A stretch of 64,000 nt of DNA from Cedecea sp000277545 (GCA_050847315.1 CP193791.1); one strand, 5' to 3'; numbered from the stretch's first letter, positions 34,108 to 43,471 are shown. The notes: a model not told the origin generated them from the sequence alone. Numbers and translations: made by a program.

Positions 34108-34365
34108 TTACCTGTTATCCGGCTGGGCGCGAACGTTGTTCAGCCCGCTGGTGTTGATCCGGTATGGCTGCCCGTTGCTGGATTTAATCAGCTTCTTGGT
34201 TCTGAGCTTTTTGAACACGGCCAGCGTGCAGTCGCTAAGCAGTAACCCTTCGCGGGAGTAACATTCAACGGCGGTGACGCGGCCTGACGAGTCGCGAGTG
34301 TGAACGATGCGTCCCCCTTTCGCTAAAACGTGAAGGGTACGCTGTTCCTGACGGGATAAATTCAT
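34108..34365 (-). CDS. topAI: TopAI (YjhX) family toxin, orphan
   Basis: An 85-residue protein, the exact family size, nearly identical to E. coli YjhX (MNLSRQEQRTLHVLAKGG start, GLNNVRAQPDNR end). In E. coli it inhibits topoisomerase I and is paired with the antitoxin YjhQ. No yjhQ-like acetyltransferase gene is on either side here. The ATG at 34365 has AAAAGG eight bases upstream. The long leader on the minus strand is structured (see 34441). Confidence 0.9.
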   Translation of the reverse strand: MNLSRQEQRTLHVLAKGGRIVHTRDSSGRVTAVECYSREGLLLSDCTLAVFKKLRTKKLIKSSNGQPYRINTSGLNNVRAQPDNR

Positions 34366-34440
34366 GCTGAAAAACCTTTTCATCATCATGTGCAAAACGT
34401 GCCAACACAACGCGTGTGTTCGCATAAGAGTTAAGCGCAG

Positions 34441-34483
34441 TGATAATCAGTCCGGCCTGTGACAGGCGGGGCACTGATTATCA
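34441..34483 (-). promoter_or_regulatory. Structured leader upstream of topAI
   Basis: Perfect 11-bp arms TGATAATCAGT/ACTGATTATCA enclose a second hairpin GCCTG-TGA-CAGGC. On the minus strand a GTG-started frame begins within it (34474) and overlaps the topAI start out of frame. E. coli topAI is reported to be controlled by a leader ORF that senses ribosome-targeting antibiotics; this could be the equivalent element. Confidence 0.5.
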
Positions 34484-34572
34484 GATGATGACATTCTCCA
34501 GCATCAAGCCTCTGAGTAAGTTCGGTAGAAATAACGGGCGGATAATAACACAGAAAAACTAAAGGGAAATAA

Positions 34573-35496
34573 TTAAGGGATCCAGTTGTCCCACGCTGGC
34601 TGCGGCGAAAGCTCCCCTACGAGGAAATCAATAAACGACCTGACCTTAGGATTGCTGTATTTGCTCGGGAAATAGAGGGCGTACAGCGCATGGGTTTCGT
34701 AAGTGATGATGCCGTCCAGCAGCAGCGGGGTTAGTTCATCCTTTTGAATATGGTCGCCAATCAGATAGGTGGGCAGGTAGGCGACGCCCTGATTTTCCAG
34801 TACGGATTTAAGCAGTACCAGGCTGCTGTTGGCCTGGATTGGCGTACGCATTTTTAGCAGGTGCTGCCGTTCGTGCTCGTCGGTAGTTTTAATCTGCGGT
34901 GTCAGCCCTGGGTAAACCAGGCAGTCGTGCGTGACCAGATCCGTGCGTTTGCCCGGCATCCCTTTCTTGCTGAGGTAGTCTGCGGTGGCACAGTAAGCCC
35001 AGCGAACTGGAGCCAGTTTGCGCATGGCGTAATTTTGCGGCGGAGAGGTGGATATTCGCAGGGCGATATCGAAGTCGGATTCATTAAGATTAATAAAGTT
35101 ATCGTTGAGGTCAATATAAAGATTCACATCGGGGAAGTTCGCCCGGTATTTATCAACAAGGTTGACCAGCCTGGCGTAGCCAAACGCAATAGAACAGGTG
35201 ATGCGCAATTCACCCTGCGGATTGTTGTAATAGCTTGATGTGGTATTTAGCGTATCGTCGAATTCTTTAATTAACTTATTAGCGCGGTTAAACAGATATT
35301 GCCCCGCATCGGTTAGCGTGATGCTGCGGGTCGTTCTTTTGATAAGCGTTGTGCCCAGTAAATCCTCCAGCGCCGCCAGGCTCTTGCTCACCGCCGAAGG
35401 CGACACGCTGAGCTGTGCCGCCGCTTCAGACAGCCCGCCGCAATCGATAATTTTGACGAATACCTCGAGATGCTTGAGTGAAATTGGCGCGCTCAT
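34573..35496 (-). CDS. LysR-family transcriptional regulator
   Basis: A 307-residue LysR regulator: N-terminal winged helix (LKHLEVFVKIIDCGGLSEAAAQLSVSPSAVSKSLAALE, about residues 8-45) and a substrate-binding domain. It is transcribed divergently from the symporter gene at 35722, with about 225 bases between them, so it likely controls the symporter/metC-like pair. Confidence 0.88.
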   Translation of the reverse strand: MSAPISLKHLEVFVKIIDCGGLSEAAAQLSVSPSAVSKSLAALEDLLGTTLIKRTTRSITLTDAGQYLFNRANKLIKEFDDTLNTTSSYYNNPQGELRITCSIAFGYARLVNLVDKYRANFPDVNLYIDLNDNFINLNESDFDIALRISTSPPQNYAMRKLAPVRWAYCATADYLSKKGMPGKRTDLVTHDCLVYPGLTPQIKTTDEHERQHLLKMRTPIQANSSLVLLKSVLENQGVAYLPTYLIGDHIQKDELTPLLLDGIITYETHALYALYFPSKYSNPKVRSFIDFLVGELSPQPAWDNWIP

Positions 35497-35721
35497 TTTT
35501 TCCTTTTATTCACAAGTGATTTGAGGAAACGGTATTAATTCCCCATACCAATCCAATTTCAAAAGTGTAACTATTGCGCTGTAGTAAATAAAGAAGTTGG
35601 AAAATGAATTTTATACATTATTAGTGATTTTCATCACAAAAGCCCGGGGATTTAATTACAGCAGTTGGTAATTGTGATTTTCGTCCCAGTTATTATTACT
35701 TTTATTGAGAAGGTATCCTTT

Positions 35722-36966
35722 ATGTGGACACGCCTCGAACCCTACAAATCATCTTTTGTTCTTTTATTTGCTCTCATTGTCGGCGGCTTGCTGGGTATTT
35801 ATGCCCCAACTTACGCCATTAAATTACAACCTGTCGGGCAAATATTCCTCAACCTGTTGTTTATGATTATTGTGCCGCTGGTTGGCGTCAGCGTGATGTC
35901 ATCTATTGCCGGCATGACCGACCTTAAACGGTTAGGCCGCATCATGGTGGTTATTTTTATTGTTTCCATCGCCATGGCGCTTATTCCCGCCGCAGGCATT
36001 GTGCTGCTGGCGCTTTGGTACAACCCGGCACAGGGCGTGACCATCGATCTTTCCCATTCGGTGAAAGGCGGCTCGGGGGAGATGGATTTTGTCAGCATGG
36101 TGACCACCAGCGACTTTGTCGGGTTGTTCTCCAAGTCGAACATCCTGGCGCTGATCGTGATTGCGATTATCGCCGGTGTAGCGATTGGTCAGTCGGCGGA
36201 TGCGGGTAAACGCATCGCCGCTCTGCTGCAGGACGCCAACACCGTTATTATGAAAATTGTCTCTATTATCATGAAGGTGGCCCCTGTCGGCCTGGGCTGC
36301 TACTTCGCTGCAACCATGGCGAGCCAGGATGCTTCTCTGCTGATGACCTTCGCTCGCGCCATCGGGTTATTTATGGCGGCAACGCTTATCTATTACGTGC
36401 TTGGCTCCATTTTCTATTCGTGGATTGGCGGCGGGCTTCCGGCAGTAAAAGCGTTCTGGAAACACGCGATTGAACCTTCCGCGACCGCGCTGGGTACCTG
36501 TTCTTCGCTCGGTACTCTGCCGGTTACGCTGCGTGCGGGCAAGGCAATGGGCATCAACCCTGAAATTGTCGATGTCTCGATTCCGCTGCTGGTGAACCTC
36601 AATAAAGGCGGCGTGGCGATGATTGCCGCGTTGAAAATCGTCTTTATCTATTCGGTTCTTGGCCTGCCATTTACCAGCGAAACCTTCTTCCTCGCGATGC
36701 TGATTGCTGTGCTGTCGGCCATTATCGTTGGCGGCGTGCCGGGCGGCGCGTTCCTCGGGGAGATCTTTATTGTCACGACGCTGGGGCTGCCGATGGAAGC
36801 CATCCCGCTGCTGGTGGTGCTTGGCACCATTACCGATGCACCGGCCACGCTTATCAACGTGATCCACGATCTTAATGCGGCACAAATCGTTGAACGCTTC
36901 GCCGGAAAGAAGCGTGGTGAACCGGAAACCAGCGCTCCGCTGGCCGCAAACAGCCTCGCTGGCTAA
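35722..36966 (+). CDS. Dicarboxylate/amino acid:cation symporter (DAACS family)
   Basis: A 414-residue membrane transporter with the DAACS architecture: eight helices plus re-entrant hairpins. The serine-rich HP1 is seen as TALGTCSSLGTLPVT (about residue 255), followed by NLNKGGVAM and the HP2 region GGVPGGAFLGE. It co-transports an amino acid or dicarboxylate with Na+ or H+. GAGAAGG precedes the ATG at 35722. Linkage with a cystathionine beta-lyase suggests a sulfur amino acid as substrate, but this is inference. Confidence 0.85.
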   Translation: MWTRLEPYKSSFVLLFALIVGGLLGIYAPTYAIKLQPVGQIFLNLLFMIIVPLVGVSVMSSIAGMTDLKRLGRIMVVIFIVSIAMALIPAAGIVLLALWYNPAQGVTIDLSHSVKGGSGEMDFVSMVTTSDFVGLFSKSNILALIVIAIIAGVAIGQSADAGKRIAALLQDANTVIMKIVSIIMKVAPVGLGCYFAATMASQDASLLMTFARAIGLFMAATLIYYVLGSIFYSWIGGGLPAVKAFWKHAIEPSATALGTCSSLGTLPVTLRAGKAMGINPEIVDVSIPLLVNLNKGGVAMIAALKIVFIYSVLGLPFTSETFFLAMLIAVLSAIIVGGVPGGAFLGEIFIVTTLGLPMEAIPLLVVLGTITDAPATLINVIHDLNAAQIVERFAGKKRGEPETSAPLAANSLAG

Positions 36967-37008
36967 GCCCTCTGAATGGAATGAATCAGGAAATAACGGG
37001 AGAATTTT

Positions 37009-38199
37009 ATGAAACAGAAAAGTCATCTTGAAACTCAGCTGATCGTCGCCGGGCGTGAAAAACGCTACACCCAGGGGGCGGTAAATGCGGTCATCCAGCG
37101 CGCGTCCTCGCTGGTATTTGACAGCGTAAAAGCCAAAAAATTTGCCACTGCCAACCGGGCAAACGGCGAACTGTTCTATGGCCGCAGAGGCACGCTGACG
37201 CATTTTTCCTTCCAGAAGGCGATGACGGAGTTAGAAGGCGGTGCCGGGTGCTCGCTTTATCCGTGCGGCGCGGCGGCGGTCACCAATGCGATTCTGGCTT
37301 TTGTCAGCGGCGGAGATCATATCCTGATGACCGGCGCGGCCTATGAGCCAACGCAGGATTTCTGCAACAAGATCCTGAGCAAATTCAACGTCTCAACAAC
37401 GTATTACGATCCGCTGATTGGCGCCGGGATCGCTGAGCTCATCCAGCCGAATACCCGCGTTGTTTTCCTTGAGTCTCCGAGCTCAATTACCATGGAGGTT
37501 CAGGACGTGCCCGGCATGATTAAGTCTATTCGCGCCGTTAACCCGGAAATTGTTGTCATGCTGGACAACACCTGGGCCGCCGGGGTGCTATTCCGTGCGC
37601 TGGATTATGGTGTAGATATCTCGATTCAGGCCGGGACCAAATACACCATCGGCCATTCGGACGGCATGTTGGGGACGGCGGTTGCCAACGCACGCTGCTG
37701 GGATCGCCTGCGTGAAAACTCGTACCTGATGGGCCAGACGCTTGATGCCGATACGGCGTATATGGCTGCCCGTGGCCTGCGCACGCTGGGAGTCAGGCTG
37801 AAGCAGCATGAGGAAAGCAGCCTCGCGATTGCCCGCTGGCTGTCGGCTCATCCGCTGGTGGAGCGGGTTAACCATCCTGCTCTGGCTGAATGTCCGGGAC
37901 ATGCGTTCTTCGAACGCGACTTTTCCGGCAGCTCCGGCCTGTTCTCCTTTGTGCTAAAACAGCGCCTGACGGACGAGCAGCTTGCGGGTTACCTGGATAA
38001 TTTTACGCTGTTCCATATGGCGTATTCCTGGGGCGGGTTTGAGTCACTGATCCTGGCCAACCAGCCGGAAGAGCTGAACGACATTCGTCCGGCAGGTAAG
38101 GTGGACTTCAGCGGCACGCTGGTGCGAGTCCATATTGGCCTGGAAAACGTTGAAGAACTGATTGCTGACCTGGAAGCCGGTTTTACCCGCATCGCCTGA
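37009..38199 (+). CDS. Cystathionine beta-lyase-like PLP enzyme (MetC paralogue)
   Basis: A 396-residue Cys/Met metabolism PLP enzyme, strongly similar to E. coli MetC along its full length (YTQGAVNAVIQRASSLVFDSV, ANGELFYGRRGTLTHFS). The PLP lysine is K211 in QAGTKYTIGHSD. It cleaves cystathionine, cystine or a related thioether. It lies 42 bases after the symporter gene and is probably co-transcribed with it, unlike the usual lone metC. This suggests a dedicated uptake-and-cleavage path rather than the housekeeping enzyme. Confidence 0.87.
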   Translation: MKQKSHLETQLIVAGREKRYTQGAVNAVIQRASSLVFDSVKAKKFATANRANGELFYGRRGTLTHFSFQKAMTELEGGAGCSLYPCGAAAVTNAILAFVSGGDHILMTGAAYEPTQDFCNKILSKFNVSTTYYDPLIGAGIAELIQPNTRVVFLESPSSITMEVQDVPGMIKSIRAVNPEIVVMLDNTWAAGVLFRALDYGVDISIQAGTKYTIGHSDGMLGTAVANARCWDRLRENSYLMGQTLDADTAYMAARGLRTLGVRLKQHEESSLAIARWLSAHPLVERVNHPALAECPGHAFFERDFSGSSGLFSFVLKQRLTDEQLAGYLDNFTLFHMAYSWGGFESLILANQPEELNDIRPAGKVDFSGTLVRVHIGLENVEELIADLEAGFTRIA

Positions 38200-38210
38200 T
38201 TCCCTCTTTT

Positions 38211-38233
38211 GCCGCCCGCAAGGGCGGCTTTCT
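38211..38233 (+). terminator. Terminator of the symporter/metC-like operon
   Basis: GCCGCCC-GCAA-GGGCGGC followed by TTTCTC, 11 bases after the stop. Confidence 0.75.
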
Positions 38234-38265
38234 CGCCCGAGTTATTCTGCTATTCCCTTTGTCGC

Positions 38266-38314
38266 GGAATAAAATATTCGTGATTGTGTTCACGCACATG
38301 GAATAAAATATTCC
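38266..38314 (+). promoter_or_regulatory. murQ control region: CRP-type site flanked by two dyads
   Basis: GGAATAAAATATTCG (38266-38280) and GGAATAAAATATTCC (38300-38314) are two copies of one palindrome (GGAATA-AAA-TATTCC), 34 bp apart centre to centre. Between them lies CGTGA-N6-TCACG (38279-38294), a good CRP half-site pair. The dyads are candidate MurR (RpiR-family) operators. Confidence 0.6.
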
Positions 38315-38352
38315 ATACTATGCACAACAGAACACACATAACGGATGTCCCG

Positions 38353-39261
38353 ATGAAAATTAACTTAACCAAACTGGTCACCGAAGGCCGCAATCCGGCC
38401 AGCTCGGAAATCGACACTCTGCCCACCTTAGAGATGCTTAAAGTTATTAATAACGAAGACAAGCGGGTGCCGCTGGCGGTGGAAGCCACGCTGCCGCAGG
38501 TCGCTCAGGTTGTCGATAAAGTGGTGGCGGCTTTCGCCCAGGGCGGCAGGCTGATTTACAGCGGCGCAGGAACGTCCGGCCGTCTGGGGATCCTGGATGC
38601 AAGTGAGTGCCCGCCAACCTTTGGCACGCCGCGTGAGCAGGTCGTCGGGCTGATTGCCGGTGGGCATCCGGCCATTTTGCAGGCGGTAGAAAACGCCGAA
38701 GACAACCGTGAAATGGGTGAGCAGGATCTGCGTAACCTGAACTTCAGCGCGCGTGACGTGCTGGTAGGGATTGCCGCCAGCGGGCGCACGCCTTACGTAC
38801 TGGGCGCTATGGCCTATGCAAAAAGCGTGGGGGCCACCGTTGCCGCGATCTCCTGTAATCCGGGCAGCGAAATGAGCCTGGCGGCGGATATCGCCATTGA
38901 ACCGGTCGTCGGCCCGGAAATCGTCACCGGCTCTTCACGTATGAAGGCCGGGACGGCGCAAAAGCTGATCCTGAATATGATCACTACCGGGTCGATGATT
39001 CGCAGCGGCAAAGTCTACGGCAACCTGATGGTGGATGTGGAAGCCACCAACGCCAAGCTGATCCAGCGCCAGGTCAATATTGTGGTGGCGGCGACCGAAT
39101 GCAGCCCGGAGCAGGCCGAAGCGGCGCTTAGCGCCTGCCGCCGCCACTGCAAAACGGCGATCTTCATGCTGCTGAGCGGCCTGTCAGCCGAAGAGGCAAG
39201 CGATCTGCTGGCGAAAAAACAAGGCTTTATACGTGAAGCATTACGGGGGTTAAACAGGTAG
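38353..39261 (+). CDS. murQ: N-acetylmuramic acid 6-phosphate etherase
   Basis: A 302-residue SIS-domain enzyme that cleaves the lactyl ether of MurNAc 6-phosphate to GlcNAc 6-phosphate. Motifs: RLIYSGAGTSGRLGILDASECPPTFG (about residues 57-82), GIAASGRTPYV, TGSSRMKAGTAQK. The ATG at 38353 gives the usual N-terminus (MKINLTKLVTEG). It lies 2 bases upstream of murP. Used in cell-wall recycling or MurNAc use. Confidence 0.93.
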   Translation: MKINLTKLVTEGRNPASSEIDTLPTLEMLKVINNEDKRVPLAVEATLPQVAQVVDKVVAAFAQGGRLIYSGAGTSGRLGILDASECPPTFGTPREQVVGLIAGGHPAILQAVENAEDNREMGEQDLRNLNFSARDVLVGIAASGRTPYVLGAMAYAKSVGATVAAISCNPGSEMSLAADIAIEPVVGPEIVTGSSRMKAGTAQKLILNMITTGSMIRSGKVYGNLMVDVEATNAKLIQRQVNIVVAATECSPEQAEAALSACRRHCKTAIFMLLSGLSAEEASDLLAKKQGFIREALRGLNR

Positions 39262-39263
39262 CT

Positions 39264-40715
39264 ATGGCGAAAATCACCGGCTCGATGATGGCAGACATCC
39301 TGCGCCTGACGGGCGGCAGCGGCAATATCCTTGTCTGCGGCAACTGCATGACGCGTCTCAGGCTAACGCTCAAAAACAGAGATCTCGTTCAGCACGACGA
39401 CCTGAAGAAAATCCCCGGCGTGATGGGCGTGGTCAACGGCGACGACCAGCTGCAAATTATTCTCGGCCCCGGCAAAGCGCAAACCGCCAGCGAGCTGATG
39501 AATGGCCTGTTAAAGCAGGGGGGCTTAAGCGAGCCGGAGCGTGGCGAAAGCGCGGACCTGGCCGCGCTCGCCAGCCAGAACAAACAGCAGATGAAGGCGA
39601 AGCAGAACAGCGCGGTGCATAACTTCCTCACTAAGTTTGCCACCATCTTCACGCCGCTGATCCCGGGCTTTATCGCCGCCGGGCTGCTGCTGGGTATTGC
39701 CACGCTGCTGCAGCAAACGCTGATCGTTGAAGGCACAGCGCCTGCGGCCTGGCTGACCCAGCTTATTGCCTATATGAAGGTGTTCAGCATCGGGCTGTTT
39801 ACCTTCCTGAGCATTCTGATTGGCTTCAACACCCAGAAAGCTTTCGGCGGCACCGGCGTGAACGGGGCGATCATCGCCTCGCTGTTTATTCTGCGCTACG
39901 TGCCGGAAGGCAAGGTGGGCTACTACGCCGGGATGGATACCTTCTTCGGGCTGGCTATAGACCCGCGCGGCAACATTATTGGCGTGCTGCTGGCCTGTAT
40001 GCTCGGGGCGTGGATCGAACGCCAGGTTCGACGGATGATCCCGGACAACCTGGATATGATCCTCACCTCGACGATCACCTTATTGATCACCGGGGCGATC
40101 ACTTTTGTGGCGATCATGCCCATCGGCGGCGAGCTGTTCAAAGGCATGTCCTGGCTGTTTATGCACCTGAACGGCAACCCGTTCGGCACGGCGATTCTGG
40201 CCGGGCTGTTCCTGATTGCCGTGGTGTTTGGTATTCACCAGGGATTTGTCCCGGTCTACTTCGCGCTGATGGATGCCCAGGGCTTTAACTCGCTGTTCCC
40301 GATTCTGGCGATGGCCGGTGCGGGGCAGGTGGGCGCGGCGCTGGCTCTGTTTGCCCGCTCGCCGAAAGGCTCGGTCCTGCGTACGCAAATCAAAGGGGCG
40401 ATTATTCCCGGCCTGCTGGGCATTGGTGAGCCGCTGATTTACGGCGTGACGCTGCCGCGCCTGAAGCCGTTTATTACCGCCTGTATCGGCGGCGGCATCG
40501 GCGGGTTCTTTATCGGGCTGGTGGCCTGGCTGGGGCTGCCCGTCGGACTGAATACGGTGTTTGGGCCGTCAGGTTTGGTGTCGATTCCGCTGATGACTTC
40601 CCATCAGGGGATCTTCGCCGGGATGGCGGTTTACGTTGCCGGGATTGTTATCGCCTATGTGGCCGGGTTTATCATGACCTGGTGTTTTGGCAGTAAGAAC
40701 GTTGATTTGACTTAA
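39264..40715 (+). CDS. murP: PTS N-acetylmuramic acid transporter EIIBC
   Basis: A 483-residue phosphotransferase: N-terminal EIIB with the phosphorylated cysteine C28 (NCMTRLRL), a linker, and an EIIC membrane domain with GIGEPLIYG (E389). It imports and phosphorylates MurNAc, giving the MurQ substrate. It lacks an EIIA domain, as does E. coli MurP, which relies on Crr. Confidence 0.92.
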   Translation: MAKITGSMMADILRLTGGSGNILVCGNCMTRLRLTLKNRDLVQHDDLKKIPGVMGVVNGDDQLQIILGPGKAQTASELMNGLLKQGGLSEPERGESADLAALASQNKQQMKAKQNSAVHNFLTKFATIFTPLIPGFIAAGLLLGIATLLQQTLIVEGTAPAAWLTQLIAYMKVFSIGLFTFLSILIGFNTQKAFGGTGVNGAIIASLFILRYVPEGKVGYYAGMDTFFGLAIDPRGNIIGVLLACMLGAWIERQVRRMIPDNLDMILTSTITLLITGAITFVAIMPIGGELFKGMSWLFMHLNGNPFGTAILAGLFLIAVVFGIHQGFVPVYFALMDAQGFNSLFPILAMAGAGQVGAALALFARSPKGSVLRTQIKGAIIPGLLGIGEPLIYGVTLPRLKPFITACIGGGIGGFFIGLVAWLGLPVGLNTVFGPSGLVSIPLMTSHQGIFAGMAVYVAGIVIAYVAGFIMTWCFGSKNVDLT

Positions 40716-40732
40716 GTTAATATGACTCTTGC

Positions 40733-40760
40733 CCGCCCGCCTTCTGCGGGCGGCGTTATT
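40733..40760 (+). terminator. Terminator after murP
   Basis: CCGCCCGC-CTTCT-GCGGGCGG, 18 bases past the stop, followed by a short T-containing tail. Confidence 0.7.
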
Positions 40761-40889
40761 CCCGCTCAGCAGCTAACCTTGCCCACTTTTTTTCTAAGGA
40801 CGGAAAGGCATTAGCGATAATTTTTTATTCTTTTATGGAATCGTTGCCGTTGGAAATACTGCTCTCTCCCCCGAGACAGGAGCAGAATC

Positions 40890-41864
40890 ATGGCAGCAAA
40901 ACGACACTCACTCTGGCTGGTTGCACTGGCCCTAATTGCGGCTCAGGCCCACGCGGTGGACGTTACCGTGGCGTACCAAACCTCCGCCGAACCCGCCAAA
41001 GTTGCGCAAGCCGACGACGCTTTTGCCAAAGACAGCGGGGCGAAAGTGGAATGGCGTAAGTTCGACAGCGGCGCGAGCGTGGTGCGTGCGCTCGCCTCGG
41101 GCGATGTGCAAATCGGCAATATCGGCTCCAGCCCGCTGGCCGTTGCCGCCAGCCAAAACGTACCGATTGAAGTCTTCCTCCTGGCCTCCCAGCTCGGTAA
41201 CTCTGAAGCGCTGGTGGTCAAAAAAGGCATCAAAACGCCGCAGGACCTGATCGGCAAACGCATCGCCGTGCCGTTTATTTCGACTACCCATTACAGCCTG
41301 CTGGCTTCCCTCAAGCATTGGGGCATCAAGCCGGATCAGGTTCAAATTCTAAATCTTCAGCCTCCGGCAATTATTGCCGCGTGGCAGCGCGGGGATATCG
41401 ATGCCGCTTACGTCTGGGCTCCGGCGGTGAACGAGCTGGAAAAAGACGGCAACGTGCTGACGGACTCGGCGCAGGTGGGCAAATGGGGCTCCCCGACGCT
41501 CGACGTCTGGGTCGTACGTAAAGACTTTGCTGAAAAACATCCTGATGTGGTCACCGCTTTTGCCCGCAGCGCCGTTGCGGCTCAGAAAGGCTACCTCGAC
41601 AATCCTGACGGCTGGCTTCAGCAGCCGGACAACCTGAGCAAGCTTTCGCGCCTGAGCGGCGTACCGGAAAACGACGTCCCGGGGCTGGTGAAGGGCAATA
41701 CCTACCTGACGGCGAAGCAGCAGGTTGAGCAGCTCAGCGGCCCGGTGAATAAAGCCATCGTGGACACCGCGCACTTCCTGAAAGAGCAGGGCAAAGTGCC
41801 GGCGGTCGCCACCGATTATAGCCAGTTTGTGACCGACCGCTTCGTGAAGCCGCTGGCGCAGTAA
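40890..41864 (+). CDS. tauA: Taurine ABC transporter substrate-binding protein
   Basis: A 324-residue periplasmic binding protein with a signal peptide (cleavage near AQAHA, residue 18) and the TauA pattern VTVAYQTSAEPAKVAQAD. Binds taurine for TauBC. GGAG precedes the ATG. First gene of tauABCD, which in E. coli is induced by sulfur starvation through Cbl; the roughly 170 bases upstream would hold that site, but I could not pick it out. Confidence 0.93.
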   Translation: MAAKRHSLWLVALALIAAQAHAVDVTVAYQTSAEPAKVAQADDAFAKDSGAKVEWRKFDSGASVVRALASGDVQIGNIGSSPLAVAASQNVPIEVFLLASQLGNSEALVVKKGIKTPQDLIGKRIAVPFISTTHYSLLASLKHWGIKPDQVQILNLQPPAIIAAWQRGDIDAAYVWAPAVNELEKDGNVLTDSAQVGKWGSPTLDVWVVRKDFAEKHPDVVTAFARSAVAAQKGYLDNPDGWLQQPDNLSKLSRLSGVPENDVPGLVKGNTYLTAKQQVEQLSGPVNKAIVDTAHFLKEQGKVPAVATDYSQFVTDRFVKPLAQ

Positions 41865-41879
41865 ACAGGAGACACGGCG

Positions 41880-42647
41880 ATGCTACAGGTTTCGCATCTC
41901 AGCGCGGAGTACGGCGGTAAGCCGGTACTCGACGACATTAATCTGACGGTGGACGAGGGCGAGCTGCTGGTGGTGCTCGGCCCTTCCGGCTGCGGTAAGA
42001 CCACGCTGCTTAACCTGATCGCCGGTTTCGTTCCCTATCATTCCGGCAGCATTACGCTTCAGGGCAAAACGGTTGCAGGCCCCGGCGCCGAGCGCGGGGT
42101 TGTTTTTCAGAACGAAGGGCTGCTGCCCTGGCGATCGGTACTGCATAACGTGGCCTTCGGGCTGCAGCTTGCCGGGCAGGCTAAGCTCGAGCGGGAAGAG
42201 ATTGCGCTCGACATGCTGCGCAAGGTTGGGCTGGAAGATAAGGCGAAAAACGCCATCTGGCAGCTTTCGGGCGGGCAGCGGCAGCGGGTGGGCATTGCCC
42301 GGGCGCTGGCGACGAAGCCCCAGCTTTTGTTGCTGGACGAGCCTTTTGGCGCGCTGGATGCCTTTACCCGCGAGCAGATGCAAACTCTAATGCTGAAGCT
42401 GTGGCACGAAAGCCGTCGGCAGGTGTTGCTGATCACCCACGACATTGAAGAGGCGGTCTTTCTGGCGACGGAGCTGGTCTTGCTCTCGCCAGGCCCTGGC
42501 CGCGTGCTGGAGCGGCTTCAGCTTGATTTTGGCCGTCGCTTTGCCGCCGGAGAGCCGTGCCGAAGCATCAAATCCGATCCAGAATTTATCGCCAAACGTG
42601 AATACGTGCTGAGCCGCGTGTTCGATCAGCGGGAGGGCTTCTTATGA
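41880..42647 (+). CDS. tauB: Taurine ABC transporter ATP-binding protein
   Basis: A 255-residue ABC ATPase: Walker A GPSGCGKTTL (about residues 34-43), signature LSGGQRQRVGIARAL, Walker B LLLLDEPFGALD. Energises taurine import with TauC. Its stop overlaps the tauC start by 4 bases. Confidence 0.93.
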   Translation: MLQVSHLSAEYGGKPVLDDINLTVDEGELLVVLGPSGCGKTTLLNLIAGFVPYHSGSITLQGKTVAGPGAERGVVFQNEGLLPWRSVLHNVAFGLQLAGQAKLEREEIALDMLRKVGLEDKAKNAIWQLSGGQRQRVGIARALATKPQLLLLDEPFGALDAFTREQMQTLMLKLWHESRRQVLLITHDIEEAVFLATELVLLSPGPGRVLERLQLDFGRRFAAGEPCRSIKSDPEFIAKREYVLSRVFDQREGFL

Positions 42648-43471
42648 GCATAGTGATTCAGGACAAACCCGTGCGCCGCAGGCTAGCCTGGCGCTGGCCG
42701 TTTTCGCGTCAGCTTACTCTAAGCGCAACCACGCTGGTGGCGTTGGTGCTGCTGTGGTGGTGGGTGGCGGCGCAGCATTGGATAAGCCCGCTGTTTCTGC
42801 CGCCACCGGGGCAGGTGCTGGCGAAGCTTATCACCATCGCCGGGCCGCAGGGCTTTATGGACGCCACGCTTTGGCAGCATCTGGCCGCGAGCCTGGGGCG
42901 CATTCTTACCGCGCTTGCCGCTGCGGTGTTGATAGGCATCCCGGTGGGCATTGCAATGGGGCTGAGTCCCACCGTGCGCGGCATTCTTGATCCGCTGATC
43001 GAGCTTTACCGCCCGGTGCCGCCGCTGGCCTATTTACCGCTGATGGTGATTTGGTTTGGCATCGGCGAGACATCCAAAATCCTGCTGATTTATCTCGCGA
43101 TTTTTGCGCCGGTGGCCATGTCCACCATGGCGGGCGTGCGCAGCGCGAAGCAGGTACGCATTCGTGCGGCTCAGGCGCTCGGGGCATCTCGCTGGCAGGT
43201 TATCTGGCATGTGATTTTGCCGGGCGCGCTGCCGGAAATTCTGACCGGATTTCGCATTGGGCTGGGCGTGGGCTGGTCCACGCTGGTGGCCGCAGAGCTT
43301 ATCGCCGCCACGCGCGGGCTGGGCTTTATGGTGCAGTCCGCCGGTGAGTTTCTGGCGACCGACGTGGTGCTGGCCGGGATCGGCGTCATTGCCGTCATCG
43401 CATTCTGTTTAGAACTGGGGCTACGGGCGCTACAGCGCCGCCTGACCCCGTGGCATGGAGAAGGGCAATGA
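42644..43471 (+). CDS. tauC: Taurine ABC transporter permease
   Basis: A 275-residue inner-membrane permease with about six helices and the EAA-type loop AQALGASRWQVIWHVILPGALPEI (about residues 176-199) that contacts TauB. It overlaps tauD by 4 bases. Confidence 0.92.
   Translation: MSIVIQDKPVRRRLAWRWPFSRQLTLSATTLVALVLLWWWVAAQHWISPLFLPPPGQVLAKLITIAGPQGFMDATLWQHLAASLGRILTALAAAVLIGIPVGIAMGLSPTVRGILDPLIELYRPVPPLAYLPLMVIWFGIGETSKILLIYLAIFAPVAMSTMAGVRSAKQVRIRAAQALGASRWQVIWHVILPGALPEILTGFRIGLGVGWSTLVAAELIAATRGLGFMVQSAGEFLATDVVLAGIGVIAVIAFCLELGLRALQRRLTPWHGEGQ

Noticed and set aside
36367..37203. 278-codon minus-strand frame across the symporter and metC-like genes
   Set aside because: It spans two real genes and their spacer, and its composition is that of a shadow frame.
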